A DNA stretch of 64,000 bases from Protula sp. h YS-2021 (lineage: Eukaryota > Annelida > Polychaeta > Sabellida > Serpulidae): NCBI GenBank assembly GCA_949752745.1, contig OX457026.1, positions 24,121,308 through 24,185,307 of the forward strand, given 5' to 3'. Made by a program: the position numbers and the translations under genes. The notes beneath the pieces are model-generated. The model was not told the origin of the DNA. It did no database searches and saw only the letters and a list, made by a program, of their open reading frames with translations. Shown here one piece after another: positions 23,881-36,713 of the stretch (the stretch's first letter is position 1; each line of letters opens with the position of its first letter).

Positions 23881-25324
23881 GTCCAGTCCCGGAGTTGCCA
23901 CGTACATTCGCATTCTGATGCACCATATCTGATCAGAGAGTACTGTTATAATCTTTAAATTACTTTTGACGTATTTTCATTTAGTCAACCAAATCCAAGT
24001 TTCTCTTAGTGAGATAATTTAGTGAGCTGTCCGTAGCATAAAGGTTTTAATTTCAGTTATATATATATATATTTATATATGTAGGGAAAACCATTTAATA
24101 AATTTATTCAGAACTCACAACACCAACAATCAAGAGCTTTCACAGTTCAACCAGAAACATCTAAATTGAAGTAAAGCCTATCTATAATTGTTAGAATGAT
24201 CTCCAAATCATCTCGTGATTTCTCGTTTTTTAAACGATTAGTTAAGACACGACAGTCTGGTTCGTCGATTATGTTAATAATAGCCAGCCGGATCGAAGGT
24301 GGAAGCTATATCCATTCTATCCACTCTCTTACCTCTTGTACATATTGTGTTTGCTTGAGGCTTTCTTTATACGTATTCAATAATCGACGCTGCCCTCAAC
24401 TACGTGTACAACTTGCCCATCATATTCTCAACCCTCCCCCGACCCCGCTCTGTTTCATCTTATCTTTGGCTTAGCCACCAGAGCAGTAATTTCAATTGCT
24501 TTCCAGTTTCTGATACACTTTGCATACATCAGGGTGCTTAACTCTCCTTTTCATGTATCATGCATCTCATGCTACCAACTACCCCTAGCCAGTCTTTTGA
24601 CAGCAGGAAATGGTTTGCCCGTATGCTTTTTCAGCAAGTGGTCCTTCTCCAGAACTTCACTTCATCTTGCATTCATGATAGGCATGTTTTTATTACTTAA
24701 ACTGGCACCCGAATACCGTAAAGGGTTAGAAATTGATTACTGCGCCAGATCTTCAGTAGGACTACTGTTCTCTGATTATCTACCTAAACATCTAGAATAT
24801 GTTAAATGTTAAATGTTGGGATGCCTGCAGCCAACCATGCACACACCCATCACATCAGCATCAGCATACGCAGTGGGGGCCTCTCTTCGACCTTCATTAC
24901 TTTCCATCGTTTCACCTGGCTCAATGCCAGCGCCCATTCTTGTATTTCGCAATGAGGCTGACTGCACTCATGACAGTAAATTTCCCTTTTTTAAATATCC
25001 GTTATGCTTCAGTGTAAGTTTGTAGATGCTATCCTCGGTATGGACTACTTCGTGCAGGTCACTCCTATAGCTAGAATCCCAGCCGTAGACACAAATAGAT
25101 TCCAGCTATAGTTCATACATATATCCAAACGTATGTACACCTATTGCTATCAAACCATAATACATTAAACTATTCTCAATCACACAGTTTTAAGGTGAAG
25201 GACGTAATACACTTATTGCTTCCGCAAACTACTATGGGAATCCCCGAATCCCATGCCATAAAAGTGCCCAAAGCCCAGTTTGCACATGTAAACCGTACTC
25301 AGTAAGGGGTAACCTTTCATCCTG

Positions 25325-25870
25325 AATCTTGACCTAGAGGGTGAAGGTCAAAGGCCACGCGGCCTCATGTATCGTTAGCGATAGACCTACTTATCTCGAA
25401 AACGATAGAGATAGGGCGATTTTGAGCTCATTTTCGACCCTTTGAGCCTAAACAATGTTACATAAGAAGTACCTCAGTGACCCTGACCTTCAAGATCAAA
25501 ATAGTTGAATATTATCTCGAAAGCGGTTAGAGATAGAACGATTTTGAGCTCATTTTCGACCCTTTGAACCTAAACAATGTTACATCAGAGGTACCTCGGT
25601 GACCTTGACCTTCAAGGTCACAAACCGAAAGTTGACTATTAACTCGAAAACGGTTAGAGACAGGGCGAGTTCATTTTCGATCCTTTGGGCCTTAACAATG
25701 CTACATGAGAGGTACCTCGGTGATCTTGTCCTTCTCGGTCACAGCGAAGGTCAAAAACTGGAAGTTTACCATTATCTCGGAAACAGTTAGAGACAGATTG
25801 ATTTTGAGGTCAAGTTTAATCCTTTGTAATAAAACGACAACAAAGAATTGGTACTCCGTGACTTTGAGCT
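25325..25870. repeat. About 116-bp tandem array with AGGTCA half-sites
   Basis: Four to five units share the landmarks ATTATCTCGAAA, GGTTAGAGAnAG, TTTTGAGCTCATTTTCGACCC, CCTAAACAATGTTACAT and TACCTCGGTGACC, followed by TTGACCTTCAAGGTCAC. The two middle units are the best preserved. There is no coding signal. Confidence 0.8.
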
Positions 25871-26721
25871 ATTTGGTCATAATTTAATACAAATATTTTC
25901 TTTATTTTTTCTGCTAGTGGGTCTATTCTACTGTCTAGCCGAATTCTGTCTAGTTCGTATTCATATATTTATAGTTACCAGTTCATGTTTAAGTTATTCG
26001 CGTTATTTTCATGAGGCGGAGATATCTGTCACTTTATACGACAAAAAACTCGTACAAATATTCTGAAATATCTGGGAGTATTGATGTTGGGCCCGATCTG
26101 CTGATCAGTCCCATCTGCAGATGGGCCTGTCCCGTTTACGGATCGCCAAATGGGAGGCCCATCTGCAGATCGGCCTCCCGTTTGGCGATCCACAGATGGG
26201 ACAGTCCCGTTTACGGATTTTTAGTTGCTTCCCATCTGCAGATCGGATCGGTTGCCCATCTGCGGATATTTTGGTAACTCCTAAAAAAGTAATTTAAATT
26301 TTTTTAAATGTATCTGTTGTTAGAATGTTATTTCTTTTACATTCAGCGGTCTTTCTTTTCGATAAACGGATGTTTTCTTTTAGAATAAATTAAATTCTTG
26401 CTCTTCTACTCAAAATCAAAGAAATATTCCATACATTTCCATCTCTGTCATCCATTTCTACTCAGAATCAAAGGAAAGTCCAATATATTTGAATCTGTGT
26501 CCAAGCTGCCTGTGCTCTGCAAACAGTGATCCGAACGAGAAGCAGAGATTAAGCACCTAATGCCCTAATCTAGACGATCAAATTTCGACGAAGTGTACAC
26601 AATAATTAATCCCTATTGTCTCGAGATGTCACCCGAACTGTATATTAAGCTACTGATCACATGGAAAAAGTTATATTATTTTATGGTAATAAAAAGGATA
26701 GCTGAATAATAAACCTTTAAA

Positions 26722-27000
26722 ATGGAAGACTCTGAGAGTAACCAGTCTAAAGTTGATAGTCATATACAGAAAACTTTAGCAAGCAATCGTTCGGTTTTAT
26801 TAAGTGATGAGAAATTCAACCAAATTATTAGTCATTTAGAAAATCCCGAAAAAGTTGTTGACGCTTATTTCAAGCACTATGTGAAGAGCAAGATTCCAGA
26901 TAATGGACGTTGTTTCTTTGGGGGTAACAGATGCGCTTGTTGTCCCTTCTAAAGTTGTCACTTCTTTAGTTTGTATTTTTCAAGTTAGAACAGCCAAAGC
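26722..27000 (+). pseudogene. Decayed transposon ORF, integrase N-terminal-like (KRBA2/Ginger type?)
   Basis: A 76-codon frame begins with ATG at 26722 and includes SDEKFNQIISHLENPEK and a FKHYVKSK segment. After a frame change, GVTDALVVPSK follows near 26920. From memory, this resembles the N-terminus of transposon-derived integrase proteins of the KRBA2/Ginger kind (helix, then F-K-x-W/Y-V-K-x-K, then L-V-V-P). It ends without any catalytic domain. Low to moderate confidence. Confidence 0.35.
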
Positions 27001-27109
27001 AGTTCATAGAATAAAAGTTGGTGACAAAAATACGCTTCTATTTATTCAAGTTTCATTTAACAATATATCCGCAGATGGGCCTGTCCAATCTGCAGATGGG
27101 AAGCAACTA

Positions 27110-27710
27110 CCCAGCAAACAACCGACGTCTTTCTTGGTTGAAAAAAGGTTGGATTTTGGTCGCGACGACTTCACAACCATATTCTGACCTATTACCACAA
27201 AACCCGACTTTATTCCGATGTCGAGGCGACGTCGGTTTTCTGACGTCATTCCGACGCTCCAAAAACGACCAAAAAGCGATGAACATTATTATCGCTCACC
27301 GGAAATGGAGGTCCTTTTGAAAAAGAGGAAGAAAAAACGTAATTTTTACATGAAAATTTTAGAATTTTGGTGGCGCGTCGGTATTTTTCTTCCTAGATTG
27401 TAAAAATGTACATGGAAAATACTTTCTTATGTATTTCACAACAGCAGTTGAATGATTAATTATCTATTAATTATATAATTCTAGTCAGTTTCAGGTCGGA
27501 ATCGGACGTCGGTTCCAATTTCATATACAATTTAAAACCGACTTAATACCGACGTCGGATTTAGGTCGGAACCCGACGTCATTCTGACGTTGAAAACTCG
27601 ACGTCGGTTCTATTTCATATACAACCAAAACCGGCACGTCAGTCCGACGTCGGAAACGTCGGGTCACGACGTCGACCCGACGTCATTCTGACGTCTTAAT
27701 GTTTGCTGGG
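27110..27710. mobile_element. CCCAGCAAACA MITE, copy 1
   Basis: The inverted ends are CCCAGCAAACAACCGACGTC and, on the minus strand, CCCAGCAAACATTAAGACGTC. Repeated CCGACGTCGG-like palindromes mark the right third, and there is no coding capacity. It is flanked by TA on both sides (27108-27109, 27711-27712). A second copy at 47170-47770 matches closely along its whole length. Confidence 0.85.
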
Positions 27711-27854
27711 TAAAAATCCGCAAACGGGACTGCCCCATCTGTGGATCGTCAAACGGGAGGCCGATCTGCAGATAGGCCTCCCATTTGGCGATCCGTAAAT
27801 GGGACAGGCCTATCTGCAGATGGGACGGATCGGCAGATCGGGCCTAACATTGAT

Positions 27855-30800
27855 GTACGGCCTTAACACTACTGCTATGAGAAATCCGGATTATTTGGAT
27901 TAATACAGAATAAATGTGAATCAGCGTCCCTGGTTCCAGAACGCTATCTGGATCCGTTGAGAAAGATTCGCAGTTGGCAGCCAAGGTGTAGACATGATTA
28001 ATGGCACTGTTATGTCGACGTAATACTGCAGTTAAAAATAGAGAGGTTTAGAACAAGTATTTTGAAACAGTTCAGCGTACAGTATGATCCACTAGTTTAC
28101 AACCATAGCACAGCCATGTAGTTGACACATGGTTTTCGCATGCTGGCCACTGATATGCTATCCATATGTTGTTCGGTTGATTGAGACACAAAGCGATTTG
28201 CCTATGTTTGAGTCTGGGTAAACATATTAATTAGTATTTCATTGCTGCAGTGGCTATATATTAAATATTGGAAATATAGAGCGAAGAAATCTACTGTGAT
28301 ATTAGGCGTTCTTGTCAGCCTTCAGCTGCCTTAGGAAACATGAAATTGCTATTGGCTCCCATCTTTTTAACTTTACTCATGAACATATATTGGTAACCAA
28401 ATTATAACCATACCCTTTATAACATATGGTGGTTGAAAATGGTTATCATACTGATGCACCTGAGAGGCCAGTCATTCTCACCATCACCCGTCATATTTAT
28501 TCCTGTATATTTGTGAACTTAAATGATTTTCTTTTGATGTCTCATTCCTAAATGCCAAAATTAAAGGAACCTATTGATCACATTTACTTCCTCTTTGTAT
28601 TGATACAGACTGTTTATTACTAACATGAAGCAACATCTTTAGTTCAGGATTTCCCATGCCAGAAGCAAATATCTCTGGAATTTCCAACAATATGATATTC
28701 CCGTGCGATTGGTATTCCTGCGTAGGCACAAGAGCGTTCTTCAGCACTGGCGGGGTATCATTTCATGCCCGAAGTTACTCCTCTACCAACAGAGGATGGG
28801 AGTGTGGGGAGGGGGCTGGGGTGGGGGGGGGGGGTTGAGGGTGTGGCTAGGACAACCTACACACTTAGCCATATCTTTTTTTTTTCAAGTAACAAATTTT
28901 CTTCTCTGTGCAGAATAATATATTCCCGGTTACATACCGCTTCATCGCACACTTTGTTGTAGCCACACGCACCAGCATCATTCTTTCGTTTCCAGGGCAC
29001 ATTATTTTTTGTATCCGGATTTGCCCACGTTGCATAACTTTTCAATGTACTTCCTATTGGCAATGCCCTTACTTTTATCTCACATTTTTTGAAACACCAA
29101 ATTACACACAACTGTTAAGTACCTGTGCTGTGCTTGAGACCTTTAGAATGGCATTCACGTGAAGTTCATGAACCTCTCTAACGTGCTCACCCACTTGCTA
29201 AACCTCACTAACGCCGTGACTGCACGTTAGTTGTGTGTACGTCTGTGCCAACGAGCACCGCAGGTAAACAACTATAGCTGCTCAGTTGCACTTGATATAA
29301 TGCATGGTAGTAAAGGCTAAGACATTAACAACGATCTGTATATTGCGACTAGAAGTACGAATTGCATCTGTTTGTCCGAATTAAAGTAAGTAAATCTGAT
29401 AGAAGTGAGCAGTCTAGTGTTCTCGGTGTGACGTCTTGTCAATCATGGATAAATGCCCATCGCCTGTGGCACTTTTGTATCACATTGGAGGTTTCATTCT
29501 TTTTAAAAATCACGCTGTATGATTAGAGAACTGGGATACTTGTACGTCACCAAAATCTATTTTTGTTTGATATTGATCTGCCAAGGTGGCGTTATATATA
29601 TATATATATGATGTGATATGTGGTCTGTTATTTTTTCGCGCTGCTTGCATGCTGTATTGGTTGGGGGTGGGGTTGGGGTGGGGATTTATAAAAATGCAAA
29701 CAGCATTCGTGAGGACAACATTTACACTCGAAGTGTGCTGTTGGGGATTGCAATATTGGTCCAATATTCTGTTGTGGTTTTGCATCACCTGCCCACCACT
29801 GCAACAAGAGAGACTCGTTGAAAAAAAAACTGACGTCATGGGGGATGGGGGTTGAGGATTTCAGTGAAGTAGAAGTATTATCATGCTTGAACAACAAGTT
29901 TGTTTATATTTTCATTTAAAAACCCAAAATAAAATACTTTTTGCAATGTAATTATGTAAGTAGTTTTATTTGCATCTTACATGTTAGGAAAACAATTATT
30001 AGAACTGGACCACTCACCCAGCCAGTCACGCCCATTTTCAGGGAGGGAGGGAAGGAGGGAGGGATTGAGAGAGGGAGGGCAGGGAGGGCAGGGAGGGAGG
30101 GGAGGGAGGGAGGGAAGGGAGGGGAGGGAGAGAGGGGAGGGGAGGGAGGGGAGGGGAGGGAGGTAGGGTGGGGAAGGAGGAAGGGAGGGAGACTAGTTTC
30201 TCGATATCATCGGTTGTGTGATAACGCGTCAAAACAAACCACAGAATATTTGCGTTCTACTTGTTGTTTACTGAAGGAAACCAGGTTTACGTAAGAAAGT
30301 CTTGTAGGTGATTCACATCAGGATATCGCATGAGGAATGATTTGTGGAAGCACGCCCCCCCCCCCCCCAGCCCCCCTCCCCTTCCTCATCCAGCTGACTG
30401 ACACGAAAAGCGTCAGTTTACGCTGATTTTTCAACCTAGTCAAAATGTAAGAGCATTTTCCTGACGACGCCTTATGCATAGAAAGATGTTTCTTATGGCA
30501 CCGAATAAAGGTGGGGGCTAGGCGTTCGGTTTTTGCAACCTCAAGCCTCCCAGAACCGCCAATGTTGGCACAACTATGTTGTGTGAAGTTAAGGTATTTG
30601 TGCAGCAAACGCACGGCGTAAGTCTGGAAACAGGCGGATAGGTGAGACTGAACTCGTCTGATTTCCCGTATGGTCCCTTTTATGGGGTTATTCGCATTGA
30701 AAATGCAACCAGCGGAACCGGGTTATTAGAAAAGGGTCCTACAGATAACGTTGTCACATTTCTTTGTGTCCTTATCCCGGGTCTCCAGTGTAGATAGACA

Positions 30801-33800
30801 TGGCGAAATAACATTATGGCGAAATAACATCAAAATAACTCCAATTTAGGAGAAATACTTGACTGTTTTGTCTGTATCATTGGAACTGTGTAATGTCGCA
30901 TGCATTCACATAACGGCCGATAAATTCACCAACCCCCCTTCCCTGAACCGCCCCGCCCAAATCTAACCCTACTTCACATGGAATTGTGGGTGAAAAGAGA
31001 GACTGTATTTATGATCTTCGTGGCTCTGGTGAGTCGTAAAGATATAACAGTTTATTTCCCATAACGAAGCAAATTTGTCACCATGTTTTGAAATTTAAGA
31101 GGCGTGGTGTTCAAAAGCTGTTCCCAGCTTTATCAGTTCAATTATAACGTGAAATTTACACAGACGCATAGCAATGAAGGAAATGACATGGGCATGGCGG
31201 AGAGAAATGACACGCTAATCATTCAGCAAAAATCTTCTTTTTTTCTTCTTCTTCAGTCGCTGTAGTGTGGTTTGCCGTGTGAATGGACTCATTGTTGGCT
31301 CTGTATTGCTTATCTCAATTAACCTATCAAGGATTCAATTTCTTTTGCGTGTTTAAGGAATATTTGTGTCTTTGTTTTTTTTTTTTTGGCCGTGATGAAT
31401 TCCATGTCGCGAAGACTATAAATAGAAATTAGCTTGGAATGTGAAATGTGGAAGATTAGGTGTTTTTCTTAAGTGCGTGGTTTTGCCATTGACTGAAACA
31501 CAGCGCTTTAAAACTGACACAGAAAACAAAAGCCTTAAGGATTATAACAAGCCATTGTGTTGATTTTACTGGATATAAGTAAAAAAGGGAAAAGAATGGC
31601 AGCTATAATTAAACCCAGGAAAGGATATGAAAGTGGAAACAGATTAAGCCAAGGCAGTGGATCCCCCACCAGCCCTGGCAGAATAGAGCGATTAAGCCCG
31701 GGGTATACCTCCCCCATCGCTCCAAAAGGTAGTGAAATGGAGAAATATTTATTTGACATGCGTGTTTAAAATCCCCTTCAAAAAAAAAAAAAAGAATTGT
31801 TTTCGTTTTAAGAAGTTTTAAGTTGATGCACGATGAGAACTTGGAAGTGTAATTTTAATCAGGCAATGGGAGAGTAAAATTCGCAATTTTTTCAAAACAT
31901 TTAACATCCAAAATCATACGTTAGAAAACTAGAAAACTGTAATGATTCTGAAAGCTTTCTTTTCGCCACTTTCCAATTTTAAGGTCTTAAAAATAAAGGC
32001 TCAAGACTCAATGGTCGAAAGACGGCGTTCTGTAACAAAACATCTCACTCAAATGCACAAAAAGTGAGTTATATTAAATTGAAAGTTGAAAGAATAAACC
32101 GTGCAAAACGTTTTTTTTTCTAAAGCGACGGCAAAAGGTATTTTTTCACAAGGTTTTTGGTGAATATAACGAAACCCACAAGCAATCAATCAACGTTTTC
32201 CTACACATTTGGCCATTTAACCGCTTGGCCATAAGGTCAGAGTTCACATTTGGTAGATTTTGGTAAAGATATTCTCTTTGTATCTTCGCGAGGTCTCGAC
32301 AGTTTGTATCAGGGCACTTCAGGTTGTGTTTTGTAAAAAAAAAATAAATATTTTCTAAGTCGTGCAAGGTGGTCCTTATAAATCACTCATTTGACATTTC
32401 CGCGTTTGACGCCTTCATACGAATCCATTTATTCTACTTTACTGTTATATTAATTATAGTTTATCTGGTTAGCAGTTCTTTTTTTTTTTTTTTTTACTTA
32501 CAACGCTATCTTGTATATAACACGTACTTAATGTGTTGTACCTGTCGTTCCGAGTGTTACTATCTTTCTCTTTTATTTTGTGTGTGCAGTATGCAAAAAA
32601 GTGGTTAATTTAAGCGAAAGCTAATACGCGGCCAGCAAGACGTCAAACCACGCCACTCTGTCCGTCTCTCTATCTCCTGCCGGTTTTGTTCCCATTCTCA
32701 CCTCTGTACATAAAATCGAGCATTTATAGGCGAACACAAATGAAGGGGTTCATGCATAAACTTGATAACTGCAGTTATCAGCAGTGGAGAAAAACGCTTT
32801 TAAAGTTTGACATTTTAGTAACACACATAGGTTTTTCCCTTCGCATTTTCCTAAAAAATACCCACTTCTAATCGGTTTTGAGGTGTAAGACTTACATGCG
32901 TGATAGGACAGAGGCCAAGAAATGCCGTGGTGGTAATGGTGCATTTTCCTGAAAAGTGGAGTTATCAAGTTAATGTATGGACCCCTTCAAATGTGTGCTT
33001 GTGAACAATTAAAAAGTAAAATAGTTAACAGGAATACGAATTCAAGTTTTCCGAAAAAGGTTCAAAACATGGGGCATTTTGTCAGCTTGAAACTCGATTT
33101 GTTTGGTTGTTGGCCTGGGGCAAATTGGCAAAACCAGTAGGTTTATAGTCTTCGAAGGCCAGTAGCACACTTCATAAAAACGAAATGGGCTAACAAATGA
33201 CCGTAAGTAGTCACATAACGAATTGACGTCAATTTCCAACAAATAGAATAACATTTTTACTTTCGTGTATTTGGAGTAAGAGTTTCACTGATACTTTCGC
33301 CCGGAAGCATGAAGGGAGGGGGGCGACATGGTAAAGACACAACAATATCAATTGCAATTAATCTTAACCTTAATGACTTTCAAAAAATTAAAATATTCCC
33401 CAAAAGTCTTCATTAAAGTATAGTAATTGCCCATCAAAATAAAAGTTTCGATTTTGAAGGAAAGGGGTTTTCGGTCGTTTTGGTCTAATTCTGCGTTTTG
33501 AGGAATAACGAAAGTGGGAAAAAAGAGTTCCGTGTAATGAAGTATTCCCAATTACATTTTACGTGACTGTAAAAAATTATTCTTGGCAGTTCTTCATCTA
33601 TTCGCGCATAGTTCAGATGCCAAGGCAGGCAGATCTATGAAAACAACCAATTTGCCATCAGACAGTTATATCATAATTAAGGAGACTGCTATGGAAAAGT
33701 TGTACGGCTTTTTTTTAACAACCAGTCCAAAAACTAGCATAAAGAAGAAGCGCAACTTTTTTACCACAGCATATATGTCTACAATACAATACAGTAGACC

Positions 33801-34160
33801 CCGGAAAAACGATCACGAGTTTGAATGAATTCAAGTGGTTCGATTTCCGAATCGTGCTATTTGTTGTCGTTTTTTTTTCACAACGGAAACGATCGAGTAG
33901 GTACTTGTGAATTTTTTAGATGAAAAGTATGCCGTGAATAACAATTACGTAAGCTGTTTGACCTTTTAGCGTCTTATGACCTTATGCTGAGGTCGAGGCG
34001 ACAAAAAGTAAATCATCGGCCAACTAATTTTGTTTTAGGAAGATTTCTGGCAAAGTTCAGCCAAGCCGGGCGGTGAATATTCTATAGGGGTGAAGATTTG
34101 ATCTCACACCGGCCATGGCTGTCAAAAGTAAAAAAGTGTCGAAGACTGAGGGTTATCCGT
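27855..34160. other. Gene-poor region with G-rich simple sequence
   Basis: No gene is recognised. A G run is at 28818-28838, a short TA run at 29594-29608, a purine tract (GGGA/GGAGG)n at 30040-30200, a C run at 30353-30368, an A run near 31780 and a T run at 32478-32495. TACAGTAGACCCCGGAAAAAC at about 33785-33805 looks like one end of a pogo/Tigger-type element without a visible partner end. Confidence 0.45.
30040..30200. repeat. GGGA/GGAGG purine tract, G-quadruplex prone
   Basis: This is about 160 bp of almost pure G/A on the plus strand, with dozens of GGG runs spaced by one to three A. Confidence 0.9.
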
Positions 34161-34290
34161 TTGTAGACAGACGGGCCCCCAATCAGATGGATGGACAGAC
34201 GGGCCCCCAATCAGATGGATGGACAGACGGGCCCCCAATCAGATGGATGGACAGGCAGGCCCCCAATCAGATGGATGGACAGGCACACCG
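34160..34290. repeat. 28-bp minisatellite, about 4.5 copies
   Basis: The unit is GACGGGCCCCCAATCAGATGGATGGACA with very little variation. The longer reading frames over it are repeat artefacts. Confidence 0.9.
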
Positions 34291-34823
34291 ACAAACTCAG
34301 CATGTCTCCCGTCATGTGAAAGAAACATTAAATGCCCGCACCTCAAAACTCTACGATGCCAGGCATTTACGGAACTGCACCTGATGATTACAATATACAG
34401 CTGTATCACAAGCAGTCCAACCTCGGAGTAAAACAATCCCCCCCCCCAAAAAAAAAAAAAAAAAAACCGCCTCGCAAATAGGGCAACTTTTCAGTTTACT
34501 AGATCTCGTCTATTAAAAAAGAATACAACAAACAGATTAGGCTGGCTGATGGGCGCCTAACGGCCTAACTGGGGGTCCTGTTTCTGTGATTCTACGGATG
34601 ATGGGTGGCCTGACAGCATAACTGGTGGTCCTGTTTCTGCGATTCCACGGTGTTTGGTTTGTGTATTTTACTGGAGATTAGTTTTATTTATTATTCTGGT
34701 CAAACGTTGGTTCGACTAAAAAAGGGTCCCAGGTGTTCCGTGTGAAATATGGATACGACCATCGTAGTTAATTATATTACAACTCAGACGGAGTGTCTTT
34801 TAACATGTAGTTATTTATGTAGC

Positions 34824-35724
34824 GATATCTATGGAATGCCGTTTTCACATTTATTAGTGAATTATTGATGTCAAAAATTAATTTTTCAGCTCAAAAATTG
34901 ATTTTTTGATATCAAGAATTAATTTTTGATCTCACTAAATCCATATTTTGATATCAAGAATTAATTTTTGCTATCTGTAATTGTATTCTTGATATCTCTA
35001 AATGTATTCTTGATCTCAAAAAATAATTTTTGATATCAATAAATATTTAGAGATATCAAGAAATATTTATTGATATCAAAAATGATTTAATGATATCTAA
35101 AATTGATTTTTTGAGATCAAAAATTCAATTCTTAATAGCAAAAATGAAATATTTGAGAGCAAAATATTAATTTTGAGCTCACTAATTAATTTTCTATATA
35201 TTGATATCAAGAATTTATTTCAGATATCATTATTTCAGACTGATACATTTTTAATTTGTATTCTGAAATCTGCAAACGATTTTTTGATCTCAAAAACTGA
35301 TTCTTGATATCAAAATATCAGTCTATTTTTTTTTAAATAAAAAATTCAGAAACGCACATCTGTAATAAATAATGGTTGTCCTTGTATACAGAATCTTTAT
35401 TTTAATTTTTTACCCTACAAAACAGAAGCAATTCTTGAGATCAAAAATTATGTTGTTATTAATGATCTCAATAATTCAAATTTTCATCTCCAAAATTTAA
35501 TTGACGATTCGGTATATTTTATGTGAATGTGTGTCTCCCGTAAGATTTTTTAGGGTTTGTAAAATTGATTTTTTGATCTCAAAAATAAATTTTTGCCATC
35601 TAAAATTCAATTATTGATAGCAAAATATAAATTAATGAGATCTAAATTGATTTATTGATATCTCTAAATATATTTTGATATCAAAAATAAGCATTAAATG
35701 TTAAAATGGCATTCCATAGATATC
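34824..35724. mobile_element. AT-rich TIR element built of GATATC/GATCTC palindromic modules
   Basis: The ends are inverted: GATATCTATGGAATGCCGTT on the left and GATATCTATGGAATGCCATT on the right (minus strand), continuing as TTnACATTTA. TA at 34826-34827 and 35721-35722 may be the duplicated target if the element is TCTATGGAATGCC...AGA. Nearly all of the interior is a degenerate series of TTTTTGATATCAAAAATTAA-like quasi-palindromes. It has no coding potential. Confidence 0.7.
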
Positions 35725-36374
35725 AACGTGCGAACAATATGCTACTATGAATTCAGTGTTAAATTTCAAAGAACATTTAAGCTCGGTTTAACTTGAAAAC
35801 TTTACCCGGCTGTGACTCTTGGTGGTAACATGCCAGAAATGAACTTTGATTTGTTGTTTTGGCTCACGGTATGAATTTCAAATGAATTTATTTTTACGTT
35901 GTTGGAACAAAAAAAAAAACCTTGTTGATCTGACACATTAATAAGCGCTTGATTCACGTAATTCTTTTACTTTGTCTCATACGAGATAAGCTGTATCTCG
36001 TGCGTTGAACAAAAACCCGTTTGGTTGTGGCAGAGCCGGCCTTTAGAAGAGGAACACCGGGATAGATCCGTATTATTAGATGGAGGAAAACAGTCAATGT
36101 CTCTTGTTATTCATGCGCGCTCCAGACATCTTGTCAGCATGTAAAAGCTATAGGATTTTCACATGATGGTCATGTGTTAATGTCCACGTTTAGGGGTCAT
36201 CCATATACAGTCTCAGACCAACCCGCCCGTATTGAAAATGTGTGACGTCACTCATTGACTATAACGTGAGCGTACGTGCAGCCCAAGAAACCCCGTCCCC
36301 ACCGTGCGTACACATTTTATACATGTCATCTCAGTTGAACGGGTTTCGATGTTGTAGGCACACCACAAGGAACC
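35725..36374. promoter_or_regulatory. Upstream region of the small heat-shock protein gene, CRE and TATA candidates
   Basis: A perfect cAMP-response element, TGACGTCA, lies at 36243-36250. A TATA-like TTTTATACA at 36315-36323 is followed by a TCTCAGTTG initiator-like site. The ATG is 52 bases after the TATA-like site. I did not find a canonical three-box heat-shock element (GAAnnTTCnnGAA). All assignments are by motif only. Confidence 0.35.
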
Positions 36375-36713
36375 ATGAGTCGTCTGCCGATCTACCGCGA
36401 TGATCTCAGTTTCCACGACCGCAACCAGCGCATGTTTGACGATATGCGCAGGCGCATGGATTCGGATATGCGCAGCCCCTTTGCCAGCACCTGGGACGAC
36501 GAATTCGAACGCATGTGTGGCGATTTCTACCATCTTCGACCTTCAGACCCACGTAGCAGACTGAAACACCAGGGCCCAGATTTCGGAAGCAGAGAAATTC
36601 TTGATGACAGCAGTGTCAAATCAGTCTTTGTTGAAGATCCCGTAACAAAAGGTCGCCGTTTTGAAATGAGTTTTGACGTGAAAGAATACGATCCAAAAGA
36701 AATTTCTGTTAAG
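36375..36713 (+). CDS. sHSP exon 1 (N-terminus and start of first alpha-crystallin domain)
   Basis: 113 codons from ATG (CAAGGAACCATGAG, A at -3) to AAG before GTATAT. Reading through the donor meets TAA at 36732-36734, so the intron is required. Confidence 0.88.

Larger units (their letters stand above)
26086..27848. mobile_element. TIR transposon with subterminal hairpins, 6-bp target duplication
   Basis: The ends are GTTGGGCCCGATCTGC (left) and GTTAGGCCCGATCTGC (right, minus strand), flanked by ATTGAT at 26080-26085 and 27849-27854. Each arm (about 150 bp left; about 50 plus 130 bp right) is packed with GATCTGC/GCAGATC and GGGACAG/CTGTCCC palindromes, such as CCCATCTGCAGATGGG at 26109-26124. 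The interior (26300-27050) includes the start of an integrase-like frame. A 601-bp MITE (27110-27710) is nested in the right arm. Without it the element is about 1162 bp, so it is a decayed or deleted copy. Confidence 0.7.

Noticed and set aside
31557..31769. 70-codon open frame with Ser/Pro/Gly-rich sequence
   Set aside because: No splice partners, domain or neighbouring exon; composition alone is not enough.
36252..36533. Antisense frame over sHSP exon 1, and other antisense frames at 37705-38383
   Set aside because: Shadows of the alpha-crystallin coding exons.
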